Shown: in pieces, positions 18,569 through 29,132 of the stretch
Layout of the letters: every line of letters starts with the position of its first letter
How positions within the stretch are numbered: the stretch's first letter is position 1
Translations under genes and position numbers: made by a program
NCBI GenBank assembly: GCA_963693285.1
Contig: OY848921.1
Span: forward strand, 1,426,001-1,490,000
Direction of reading: 5' to 3'
DNA: 64,000 nt
Origin: Xestospongia muta
Taxonomy: Eukaryota > Porifera > Demospongiae > Haplosclerida > Petrosiidae
The notes under the pieces: generated by a model
Seen by the model: only the letters and a program-made list of their open reading frames with translations
What the model was told of the DNA's origin: nothing
Databases searched by the model: none

Positions 18569-19531
18569 ATGTCAATTTTCATGATGCGCTTTTTAAACCG
18601 ATGTTTTCAACTAAAACTGAGTCACATGGTGAGCAGTAGCTCCGCCCACCACCATCAAATGTTTGATACTGTCCCTCATCACTATAGATTAACACATATT
18701 GATCTTTTAAAGCTAGAAAATTTCATCAAAAAATCGCATCGTCTTTTTGTTCTGTGTGGTGCCGGAGTATCCACTGAGTCCGGAATTAAAGATTACCGAT
18801 CAGATAAAGTAGGTCTATTTGCAACATCAGAACAGCGTCCAGTGAATTACTCAGATTTTTTAGCTAGTGCATCTGTAAGACAACGATATTGGGCAAGAAA
18901 TACAACAGCTTGGCCCATTTTCAAGGGTTTTAAACCAAACGTATCTCATAAGTACCTCGCCACATTAGAGCATATGGGAAGTCTTCATTGCCTTGTGACA
19001 CAAAATGTTGACGACTTACACCACAAAGCTGGTTCTCGTCGGCTTATTGAGCTTCATGGTACAGTTTTTAGTGTGATTTGTCTACAATGTCGTCTTAAAT
19101 TACCTCGAGATGAAGTTCAAGATATGATCTTCCAACTCAATCCTGGCTGGAGTGCTGTACCTCAAGGGTTTGCTCCTGATGCTGATGTATTTGTCTCTGA
19201 GGATGCCGTTAAGTTGTTTAAGACACCTCATTGTGAACATTGTGGTGGGATTTTGAAACCAGATGTAGTTTTTTTTGGTGATTCTATTCCAAGGAAACGA
19301 GTCTACGATGTGTCTAAACATGTGTCTGAGTCCGATGCCATGATGATTGTTGGTTCTAGTATTGAAACTTACTCAGCACTTCGCCATGTGAGGCAGGCTA
19401 AAGACCTGGGTTTGCCGATATTGATATTAAATATAGGACCTACTAGAGCAGATCCTTTGGCTGATATTGTTATAAGAGCTAGGTGTGGGGAAGCATTCTC
19501 TGCACTTTTAGAAAGACACAAACGAACTTGA
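18569..19531 (+). CDS. SIRT4: SIRT4-like mitochondrial sirtuin
   Basis: Single-exon gene of 320 codons from the ATG at 18569; the frame is open upstream to a GTG at 18479, but the ATG gives a basic, Met/Phe-rich leader without acidic residues typical of mitochondrial import. Sirtuin landmarks are in order: GAGVSTESGI and DYRS (NAD binding), RQRYWARN (a SIRT4 signature), TQNVDDLH, catalytic His in LIELHG, two Cys pairs of the zinc site (CLQC and CEHC), KPDVVFFGD, VGSSIETYSA and LNIGPTRADPLA. SIRT4 enzymes are NAD-dependent lipoamidases, deacylases and ADP-ribosyltransferases that restrain glutamate dehydrogenase, pyruvate dehydrogenase and fatty-acid oxidation; the same role is expected but not shown. 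Length agrees with human SIRT4 (314). Confidence 0.93.
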   Translation: MSIFMMRFLNRCFQLKLSHMVSSSSAHHHQMFDTVPHHYRLTHIDLLKLENFIKKSHRLFVLCGAGVSTESGIKDYRSDKVGLFATSEQRPVNYSDFLASASVRQRYWARNTTAWPIFKGFKPNVSHKYLATLEHMGSLHCLVTQNVDDLHHKAGSRRLIELHGTVFSVICLQCRLKLPRDEVQDMIFQLNPGWSAVPQGFAPDADVFVSEDAVKLFKTPHCEHCGGILKPDVVFFGDSIPRKRVYDVSKHVSESDAMMIVGSSIETYSALRHVRQAKDLGLPILILNIGPTRADPLADIVIRARCGEAFSALLERHKRT

Positions 19532-19683
19532 AATGTTTTGTGTTTGAAATTTAAAAGTTATGTTTTAATGTTTCTATAGTTTGATGTTAATAGAAGATTT
19601 GAATACTTAAATATTTAAATTATCACTTTTTATTTATTTATTAGGTATTTGATCATCTACATTCACTAACGTTAATTCTGGTT

Positions 19684-21044
19684 ATGATCAAGTCATTGTC
19701 AAAACTAAGATTACTGAACTCTTTATTTCCTCGACACATTACAAAGAGAACTAGCTCAAAAGCTAAACAATCCATTAGACCTCACCACGTCCAAACATTT
19801 CCACTTCTAAATACCCTTCCTTCCTCGTCTAACTTCCATTCCTTTAGACTGTATGCAACAGTACCCGTAATACCAATGGATCTCTCCTCCATTGTTGGTA
19901 CTCTTGAAGCTATTGCTTCTAGTTCAACAGCAGAAGACTGGGACAATGTTGGATTGTTAGTCGAACCATCTTCCTCTAAACCTATTAAGCATATATTTTT
20001 AACAATTGATCTTACAGAGGTGGTATTGAATGAAGTTTTGGAATTAAACAAAATAGGGGATGAAATCGGAATGATAGTAGCGTATCATCCTCCCATCTTT
20101 AAACCATTAAAGAGACTTACTCAGTCTTCCGTTAAGGAGAGGATAATCATAAAAGCTATCGAGGCAGGCATAGCTATTTATTCTCCTCACACTGCTCACG
20201 ATAACCTCTGGGGTGGTGTTAATGATTGGATCTTGAGAGGATTTGATTCTGGAATTATCACTCCTCTCTCAGTGAACCAAAGAAGTGATGGATTCCCATT
20301 TCAATTAAGTATATCTGGTATTCCTAATCGTGATGTTTTCAAAGATATTACGGATGTGTTATCTGAGGTGAACGGTACACCTGATAACAGTAACATTAGT
20401 GTAACATCTGACGAAACGGTTAGTGGACTTAATTCTTTCACGATGAAACTCTGTGTAAAGAAAAACACATTAAATTCATTGTTGCCAAAATTGACAGAGA
20501 AGTGCCCTAATTACAAGCTCACAGTTTCTCCAACTGACAAAGTAAAACATTGTGTGTTAATAAGCTTCTTGTTGAGATTTATCTAGGTTGTTGTACCTGG
20601 TTCTGGAAGACTTCTTACACTCTCTGTGCCAAGTCCTCTGAGCACTCTAATCATACAATTGAAGAAGTATCTTGGACTCTCTCATATCAGAGTAGCACTG
20701 CCTCATGGATGGCAGGAGGATGCTCCTGTCTCCTCTATAGCTGTTTGTGTTGGGTCTGGAGGAAGTGTTCTCAGAGGAGTTGACGCTCATGTTTATTTGT
20801 CAGGTATGACAAATGTCCATTTGTTTCTTACACTGATAGATTTTTCTGTCCTATAGGTGAAATGTCTCACCACGATGTTCTTGATGCGACTTCAAAAGGC
20901 ATTGCTGTGTTATTGTGTGAACATAGTAACACAGAGAGAGGTTTTTTACAGGTATTTAAGAGCAAAATTGAAGAGAGACTAAAATCATCTGGTATAACAG
21001 TGTCTGTATCAAAAGTAGATTGTGATCCTCTTGTTGTTGTGTGA
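19684..21044 (+). CDS. NIF3L1: NIF3-like protein 1
   Basis: Three exons (19684-20541, 20587-20803, 20857-21044) join in phase to 420 residues. The N-terminal 60 residues are basic and Ser-rich, compatible with a mitochondrial leader; the NIF3 fold starts near MDLSSIVGTLEAIA. Seen: AEDWDNVGLLVE, then VAYHPPIFKPLKR, PHTAHDNLWGGVNDWI, and near the C terminus GEMSHHDVLDA and LCEHSNTERG. The His and Glu residues in these motifs are the conserved dinuclear metal ligands of the NIF3/DUF34 family. The family is widespread, its biochemical role unsettled; animal NIF3L1 has been linked to transcriptional co-regulators. It follows the SIRT4-like gene by 152 bp on the same strand. An AATAAA lies roughly 160 bp past the stop. 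Confidence 0.92.
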
Positions 21045-21364
21045 TTCTCTATAGAAGACCTGTCATTATTTGGTTAGAATTATAATTACTGTAATTATGG
21101 CCATTTTGTGTATTAAGATAAGTGAATTTCAAATGCTCTTCTCAATACAAAGGACTGGTGTCTGTTTTGGTAATATTTTTGGCAAAGAACATTGTCAACG
21201 TTAATAAAATCATTCATCATTATTTTACTAAAAATTGTTTTAATATATGAATACTACAATCACCCAACTATATGTTCACACATATCAAAAACAATGTAGT
21301 GACAGCTAGTATGTTTAGTTTTTATAGCATAGTAAACTCACACATGATAATATTAATAGTTGAG

Positions 21365-23229
21365 TTAAGCTCTTAAAGGACCATTCTTTATCAGATCTTC
21401 AGCAAACACTAGCACACCTGCAACATTCTCTTGACCAGTTGGTATAATCTAGTACAATTAACCACTGATCACGAACAGCTTGTATTTCAATGATAATAAC
21501 TCACTTGGTCTGGAGGTAGCAAGAAACCATACGATCCGGTATCTCTCAGTTCAATTGTGTAACCAGCTGCACGATAACCTTTATTAGAATCAGTCGCATC
21601 TTCTCCATAAAACCTACATCCAATATAAATGGTTGTAGCAATATTTACAGAGTCTGCTTGAATCTAGTCTTCTCCTTACCAATCATCTGCTGATCCTGTG
21701 GTAGGATAAAGCCCAATAGATTTTTGATTTGTATATCTTTGGCTGTGAACCTAGGAGCAGTCTTAAGGGTCATATTATACATATTGATTATGTTATTACA
21801 GAATATATAGCATCACTCATCAGACCACCTAAATATCTTAGTCTCTCCTCATCTGGAGCATCAACATTGGTCCATCCTGTATATATAGAAAGGGAACTTA
21901 ACTAAGATCTCCTGTGGAAAACATACCATATGGACGAAGGATAAGTTGACTGTAAGAATGCCAATCTATAGCACCAATAATGGGAGTATTTTCCCTGTAT
22001 AATAAATTAATGATTATGTCAGCATATTATTACATCTTGTAATGAGATATTTTGCATTTTACTTGAAATAATTCACAGTGTTTTGAGTTTCTGGTTCAGA
22101 TGCAGCACTTGCTCCATGATAGGTTTCACTACATGGATTGCTGGAACTTCCACCCTACGTACGGCAGTTATAAATTGTGTACTATATAATGTATAGTTAT
22201 TACCTCATTCCAATGGTCAGGATAGTTTCTGTTCAAATCTACACCACGACAAGATGATCCTGAATTGACTTGTCTGTTCTTCCTCCATAAACGATCATTA
22301 GTCCATGTATACTGTAACCAGTCAGTAACAAATTGTGCTTTATTAAGTATATATATACTTCATAGCCATCAGGATTGACAAATGGAACAAAAATGAACTC
22401 AACATTATCCAAAATTTCTTTAACCTACACATCAACATGTATATATGTGTCTTATATCATATATCATTAATATACCCTTAAATCATCAGGATAATTCTTC
22501 ACTAAGTAATCTGCAATGTACATACAAGTTGCTCCTGATATCCACTCACCTATGAAGAAAAGCTTCACATATTAATTTAACATGACCACAGACACTTACG
22601 CGCATGAATCTGACATTGAAAATAGATTTTGAAACCATTTGGGTTTGTTTGGCCTCTAATATGCACAGCAGACTGATCTTGACCTTCAAAAGACTTACCA
22701 ATACTTGATACAAAATTGCAAACATTAGAGTTCTCTTCACATAATTCCATGTACCACTTGACAATCTCATCATACTGATGCTAAAATAAACAAAAATATA
22801 TCAATATTATTTTATTGCTTTTAGTAATTTACATATTCTTCAAACCATTCAGCTTTTACAGTTTTCCGATGAAAGGTCATATTCTCAGCTTGTTGTACCA
22901 GTTCCTCTACGTTAGCAATCTTGGTACATTCTTTATGAGCTACTCCATGAGTTGTAGTCTCTAACAAGTCTTTGTTGATCCTAACATCAGCCATACCATC
23001 AGAATAGATCTGCCACACATCAACATTATCACTTTCCAAGAAGCTCTTCATACCAGCAACTTTTGTAGGACTAAATAAAAAGATAGGGGGTGTGGCTACC
23101 TGCATACAAAACTATTACTTACCATCTAACGAGAATTTCATTATCATATCTCACAGTTCTCTTATACACTGCAGCTTGAGAGAGAGCAAGAAAGACTACA
23201 GACAACAGAAGAGATCCTTTGTATGTCAT
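21365..23229 (-). CDS. Metallocarboxypeptidase (M14A), copy A
   Basis: Twelve exons join in phase to 424 residues: 23123-23229, 22833-23070, 22600-22780, 22476-22549, 22359-22424, 22204-22311, 22063-22154, 21927-21994, 21800-21876, 21680-21750, 21505-21613, 21365-21448. Order: signal peptide ([20 protein letters not shown]), activation propeptide (residues about 21-115), catalytic domain. Active-site residues in bovine CPA numbering are all seen: H69 and E72 in QIHAREWIS (here 174 and 177), R127 in RLWRKNR (232), N144-R145 in DLNRN, H196 in IDWHSYSQ (301), E270 in YTIELRDTG (382). It should be a secreted zymogen that removes C-terminal residues after propeptide cleavage. The pocket segment reads SADDW, like the SDDW of CPB, hinting at Arg/Lys preference. 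It is outside the 4.84-kb repeats and tail-to-tail with NIF3L1. Confidence 0.93.
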
Positions 23230-24340
23230 TTCGTTGATGACCTTTTTAACTAGCATATAAGGCAATCTTTAGGTGTTGTTTACATAATACATTTTTACAA
23301 ATGGTCATGTCTATATTGCAAGATAGTGTGATAATACTGGTCTATAAATTGTAGCATTAAAGTCTGTGTTAAGAGTTGTTTTGTGAAGCAATACTCTAAG
23401 TAAATACTTTGTATTATTTCCAGATATGTTAGTATGTATGCATGCTGATTTATATGAGTTATGATAAATAGATAGCTATAGGACAAAGTTACTGATATGT
23501 TAGTCAAAAATGTTAACCTATCTTCTGATCTGAAAGGGAAATGTCTACTTCATGTAGGTTGATATGAGGTACACAATAGCAGTGCCTATGTAGGGATCAT
23601 CCAGATTGTCCACTGAAATATATTGGCAGAAAACAATGCATATTATGCCCAAAAGACACCAGAATATCTCAGTACTTTATCAGTCTTCTTCCCTAGAATA
23701 ATACTCATACAATATTGGCATGTTTTGGTAAAAATAATTGTACAATCATAGAACATTTATCATCAAAAAGACAAGATAAACTATAGAAATGAATTTACCA
23801 CTGAGAGGTGAACGACTGACCTCAAATCAAAAATGATAACAAAATTGGTATCATGAAGAAAACAGTTAAATATTTTATAAATAAACTTAATACATGTACT
23901 AGTTTTAAGATTATAATCATAGACGGATGAGGCACTTATATTTTGGGGGGGCTCACACCAAAGTATTTCCTTTACTCATCATTTACCATAACAAATTCCT
24001 TAGCTATTTCAACAAGATCACACTCATTAGTTATGCATTTGTGTACATGAAGGACCAGACAATTGTTAAGCCGTTTTTCCGTCATTGTGGCCTGCAAATA
24101 CGTCAAAACTTTTGACAGTTTCATCAACACCAATAAGATTAACTTAGATTCTTTTTGTGGGGTAAGTAGCAAGCAATAAAAATTTGGGTAGGTAATGAAT
24201 AAATACATTTATTATTGCATGTATTCAAACATTCTCTAGATCTCATGTACCATCATTGGCCCAAAATATTTCTTCTCTCTCAATCACTTCTATTATCCCA
24301 TGGTGTCTCTCTAGTAAGCTGTACTAACTCTATTTGTTAG
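23230..24340. other. Upstream flank of copy A, no gene recognised
   Basis: The first 180 bp or so match the upstream flanks of copies D, E and F, so this promoter-proximal sequence is shared by type-I genes. Beyond that I see only AT-rich sequence with no exon I can support. Confidence 0.5.
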
Positions 24341-24864
24341 CTCTTAATTGCTGGAGGTCAATCAATGTTAGCAGTGGGTGACAGTGGTGGTACATTGCAT
24401 ATATTAGAAGTGCCATGGAGTCTATGTCATCCCTCCAGCAATGAGGTAGAGATATAGTGTTTAAATTAGAGATCATTCTCTCTCTCTCTCTCTAGTTGTC
24501 CATTATGGAGTCATTCTTTGAGAGAGAAGTCAAGTGATTAGAATTTGTTGCTGAAAGAAATTGTTATGCGTAGTGAAGAGAAGAAATTACTGGATGAAGC
24601 TAAAGCAATATCTGCTACAGAAGTTATATTACTCAATGAAGTATAATTATTATGTGGTAATTATAGGAGACACCTCAACAGAGCAAAGATAGTGGTTGGG
24701 AAGAGAAAGCTAAATTAGTATGTTTGGGTCTGCAAAATATAAATATGAGTCCATTTCTATTGCTTTGGTAGGAATACGATGATTATCTCAAGTTAGAGGA
24801 TACTCTTTTAATAGAACTAGGAATCAAACAGCAACAGCAACAAGAAGACAGTTTAATAGTTTAA
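24341..24864 (+). pseudogene. C-terminal fragment of an axonemal dynein intermediate chain (DNAI3/WDR63-like)
   Basis: Exon-like pieces on plus match the last WD repeat and tail of DNAI3 (WDR63), an inner-arm dynein component: MLAVGDSGGTLHILEVPWSL and HPSSNE (24341-24445, followed by GT), then ESFFEREVK interrupted by an in-frame TGA, LEFVAER, a frame shift into KEIVMRSEEKKLLDEAKA, and finally YDDYLKLEDTLLIELGIK before a TAA. No upstream WD repeats occur in the window. The stop, the frame shift and the missing five-sixths of the gene indicate a truncated, dead duplicate. Family assignment rests on motif recall, not on an alignment. Confidence 0.6.
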
Positions 24865-25129
24865 AGATTATATTTATTACTCAAGTTATTGCAAAGAAAA
24901 TATTTTAGAATTGTTGACACATATTCTGCATATGACACTTTGTAAATAATTTATTGCTCCTACACCTGCCAGCTCAACATTTTACTTTCTTAAAAAAGGT
25001 GTAGTTGTGTTACTCATACAATCCAACTGACTCACCTCCTGAACATCCTTACTGACTATTCTTTAATACTCTTAAAATAGATTTATAAATAGATAATTAG
25101 ATTTGTTTATAATTAAATAAAATTATAAT

Positions 25130-25575
25130 TTCAAAAAAAAAACCCTTGTGTGTTGCCCAAACGATCTTTCGTGACTCAATTCCACGCAGGCTTCCACTTA
25201 GGCTCCAGGATTCCCTGCTATTGCTAGCTAGGACCGCCACCTGGCTTGGTAACCCTCGTCCGAAGACGAGGTAATCCTGGCTGGAACGTCGCCCTAACTT
25301 CGAACCAGCCGTACTGGGTTTCTAGCTTCGGGAATAAATCATCGTCATTACTAAACCGGGACTACAATACACCAAGCCTCATCTCGTTTAAAGGGAGACT
25401 ACCAGCCGTATCCTAGTCCGCCTTTCGGATACTCCGAAGAGTATGCTGGTAACCATCTCAGAGGTCATGATGCATTGCAGACGCTGGCCTGCAACACACT
25501 GGCAACCAAGACTGTTTTGGCTTCCTTTTATATGTACTTACGATTTTGTCTTCATGCTCTTGTGGGGCGCGACAG
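25130..25575 (-). repeat. GC-rich interspersed repeat with poly(A), SINE-like
   Basis: About 440 bp with base composition plainly richer in GC than its surroundings and no open frame. Read on minus it ends in a run of A/T at 25133-25143, the layout of a retroposed element with a 3' homopolymer tail. It contains GGTTCGAAGTT, close to the start of a Pol III B box (GGTTCGA), with a weak A-box-like GGTTTAGTAA about 50 bp upstream. Likely a SINE-type insertion; class not proven. Confidence 0.45.
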
Positions 25576-26239
25576 TGTGCGCTTATGAATCTCATTAACG
25601 ATTGCTATGAATATGATTACTGGTATAAAAAAAAGACTTAAAAATTAATAATTAAAACTAAAGTTATGTTTTAAGCAAAATAGGACAACACTACTAATTA
25701 CATTCATTTTTATCATTGTTTAATTTTATAGGCACCACAACAAAAGAAACAATCTTATAAACATTAAGTTAAAATTCTTTTAAGTCACACACAGTTAATT
25801 GTATATTAATATTAGATCATATGATATGCTATCACTTTCATAATGGTTCAAAAAGACACACTCTATATATCATCTAACGTTTATGGATGCTTTGTGATCT
25901 TCAATATCTTGACCATGAATAATAAGTTTATGACACTACCACCGAATGTGTTAAGACACCGGTACAAACTGTGGTGATCTTACTAGTGAATTTATTTATT
26001 ATAATAAAAATAATTATTTATTGTTTATAAAAGGACTATATTTCTATGAAAGTGTATTCCTCATTAATAAAATCATTAATATTATTTAGCATACTAATAT
26101 GAAAATTACTATCAGACAACAGACACAATAATGACACTGATAAAGTATAAAGTTCGCATAATTTTTGAAGATAGATTGTAAGGACAAAGTGCTTTGATGG
26201 AGTTTCCAGAAGATGAAAGATGACTCCATTTTAAACTAT

Positions 26240-26715
26240 GAACTGGAGTTCTTGATCCAACATTGATACTAGAAGAAAAATGTCAAAATACTTACTTGCT
26301 AGAAACAGGAGTTATTGATCCAACCTTGACAGTTTAGAAAACATAGTCAAAATACTTGCTACAAACTGGAGTTCTTGATCCAACATTGATACTAGAAGAA
26401 AAATGTCAAATACTTACATGTACTTGCTACAAACAGGAGATATTGACCCAACCTTGACACTTTAGAAAACATTGTCAAAATACTTGCTACAAACTGGAGT
26501 TCTTGATCCAACCTTGACAGTTTAGAAAACATTGTCAAATACTTACTTGCTACAAGCTGGAGTTCTTGATCCAACGCTGATACTTTAGAAGAAAATTGTC
26601 AAAACACTTACTTGCTACAAATTGGAGTTCTTGATCCAATAATGACACTTTAAGAAACATTGTCAAAATACTTGCTACAAGCTGGAGTTCTTGATCCAAC
26701 GTTGATACTTTAGAA
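26240..26715. repeat. Minisatellite, about 8 units of 60-67 bp
   Basis: The phrase GGAGTTCTTGATCCAAC, with variants, recurs at about 26245, 26308, 26368, 26435, 26495, 26559, 26623 and 26683. Between repeats lies a degenerate AGAAAACATTGTCAAAATAC and CTTGCTACAA. Array of imperfect units just downstream of carboxypeptidase copy B; no coding potential. Confidence 0.9.
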
Positions 26716-26932
26716 GAAAATTGTACACAATGTTTATCAAAACATGATAATTTTTATATTTTGCAATGGCCTTTTAAAACATGTGACTAATAAATAATAC
26801 AGTCAGCATTAAATATTAAAAATGAGAGTCTAATTGGATACGTAATAAAAACAACTAAAATGAAGTATGTAAAAAGAATTATGTAATAGCCTGACATTTC
26901 AAAATGGGTTGACATATATAGTTGTTAAATAT

Positions 26933-28849
26933 TTATGTTATTAAGGGATTTGCAGCAAGGCTCTGAGCAAATACCAGTACACCTTGAATTATTTCTTGAC
27001 CACTGAGATAAATCTATTAGGAAATATTATTGTTTAAATAGTTTAGGCTCAAATAAAAATAAATTACATCTTCTGGAGGTAGAAGAAAGCCATATCTTCC
27101 AGTATCTCTTAGTTTAAAGGTGTATCCAGCAGCACGATAACCTTTATTAGTACGGGTAGCATTACTTCCATAAAACCTTAAAAAGTATGATGTATTGCTG
27201 CATCTATATATATGACCACTATCTTACCAGTCACATGCTGAGCCACCAAAGAAATCAACATTCTTTTCAGATGTATAAATTTCATGATGGACCTACGCAA
27301 TCTGAGTAATATCAAATGTTCAACTAGATCTATTTTCAAACTCACATTATAAATAGCTTCACTCATTTCTGAACCTAGCCTGCTCAGTCTATACTCATCC
27401 GGAGCATCTGTACTTGTCCACTCTTTGTATAGACAGTATGAAGAGATTTTATTTAGTTGTATTTGTTAACACTCACCATATGGACGAATTATAAGTTGAC
27501 CATATGCTTGCCAATCAATGGCACCAATAATGGGAGCATTAGCCCTATTTAAAAAATAAAACTATCATTATCTTTTCTAATCTAAATCTTACTGAAAATA
27601 GGCTATTGTGTTTCGTGTTTCAGGTTCAGAAGCAGCACTTGGACCAGGATATGTTTCACTACATTGACTGCTAACGTTTCCACCCTATACAAATGAGTTA
27701 GTGTAAAAAATATTATATAAGATACAATGATTTCACCTGATTCCAGTGATCAGGATAATTTCTGTTTAGGTCCACACCATAACACGTTGATGATGGTCCA
27801 GGTGGTCGTCTGTTCTTCACCCAGAGACGATTAGTATTCCATGTATACTAAAGAGAAGAGATATCTCCAATTATTTGATATTATACTCTAGCTATACCTC
27901 ATATCCATCGGGATTGACAAATGGAATTAAAATGATCTCAACTTTTTCCATGATGGCATGAACCTATTGTAATAAAGTAATTGAAGTACATGAGAGAAAT
28001 GTCCACAATTTGTAATGGTTACTTACATTGTCATCTTCAAAATGGTTCAAGAAATAAGCCACCAAATACATACAAGTAGCTCCAGCTATCCAATCTCCTA
28101 TTATTAATTATAAGATAAACTTTAATAAACTGCTCTTAAATTTCTTACTGCCATGAATCTGGCATTGAAAATATATTTTAAATTCAGGAACTCTAGATTT
28201 ATAGCCAATGTGTACAGCAGGCATGTCTCGTCCTTCTACTGATTTACCAATGGATGGTATAAAACTGCAGTATTCTTCAAATTGCAGACATTGATCATGA
28301 TACCAAAGAACTATGTCATTATATCTATGCTGCATGAATTAAGAGTAAGCAGAATATGATATTACCATCTGAATGCATCTATATAATAGCTATAATTAAA
28401 TCTCTATTACTGAGACTTCATGTTTGCTATTTTCTATTTATAACTTACATATTCTTCAAACCAATCAGCTCCTAAGCCCTCTCGAAAAGTCATATTCTCA
28501 GCTTGTTGTACCAGTTCCTCTACATTAGCAATCTTGGTACATTCTCTGTGAGCTATTGCATGAGTCGTAGTCTCTAACAAGTCTTTGTTGATCCTAACAT
28601 CAGCCATACCATTAGAATAGATCTGCCACACATCAACATTATCACTTTCCAAAAAGCTCTTCATACCAGCAACTTTTGTAGGGCTAAAGAAAGAGATAGG
28701 GGGTGTGACACCTGCATATACAAAATGGTTAGATCTACTTACCATCTAACCAGAACCTCATCATCGTATCTTACAGTTCTCTGATACACTGCAGCTTGAG
28801 AGGCAACAAGAAATACTACAAACAACAGAAGAGATCCTTTGTAAGCCAT
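26933..28849 (-). CDS. Carboxypeptidase homologue with a dismantled active site, copy B
   Basis: Twelve exons join in phase to 420 residues with no stop: 28743-28849, 28449-28683, 28149-28329, 28027-28097, 27898-27963, 27737-27847, 27593-27684, 27477-27544, 27346-27422, 27228-27292, 27068-27176, 26933-27013. Signal peptide [20 protein letters not shown], propeptide and full M14A fold are kept. Catalytic positions are not (CPA numbering): the zinc site reads QIHGRDWIAG, so E72 is Asp; R127 is Val (RLWVKNR, residue 230); H196 is Gln (IDWQAYGQ, 300); E270 is Lys (YTFKLRDTG, 379). N144-R145 remain. Zinc binding and hydrolysis should be lost, leaving a secreted binding protein or decoy. Intact frame and splice sites across twelve exons argue against a simple pseudogene, though recent loss of function cannot be ruled out. 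Confidence 0.88.
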
Positions 28850-29132
28850 TTTATATACAGTGACTATATGATATGACAAAAATATTTAATTTATAAGATT
28901 TGTCAACTTCCTTATATGGATATAATTAGAGTTTAAAAGTACATATGTTTATAATCATATTAATTGTTATACTTTGCAATAGATCTTTAAAACATGTGAC
29001 TAGTTAATAATACAGTCAGCATTAAACATAAAAAAATATCAAATTGTATAATCATTGAAATACAAATAAAGCAAAGGTTACATAACATATTGAGATTGAA
29101 TTGTAAAATGGGTTGACATAGTTTTTAAGTAT

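Noticed and set aside
22821..23105. Exon starting upstream at MQVATPPIFLFSPTKV in the carboxypeptidases
   Set aside because: In each type-I and B-type gene the segment CCCCTATCTxTTTxTTTAG is a good polypyrimidine tract and acceptor; splicing there keeps phase with exon 1 (LVRC-PTKVAG), whereas acceptors further upstream do not.
26392..26574. Open frame MDQELQLVASKYLTMFSK... with internal repeats
   Set aside because: It is a translation of the minisatellite; units differ in length by non-multiples of three, so no frame is kept across the array.
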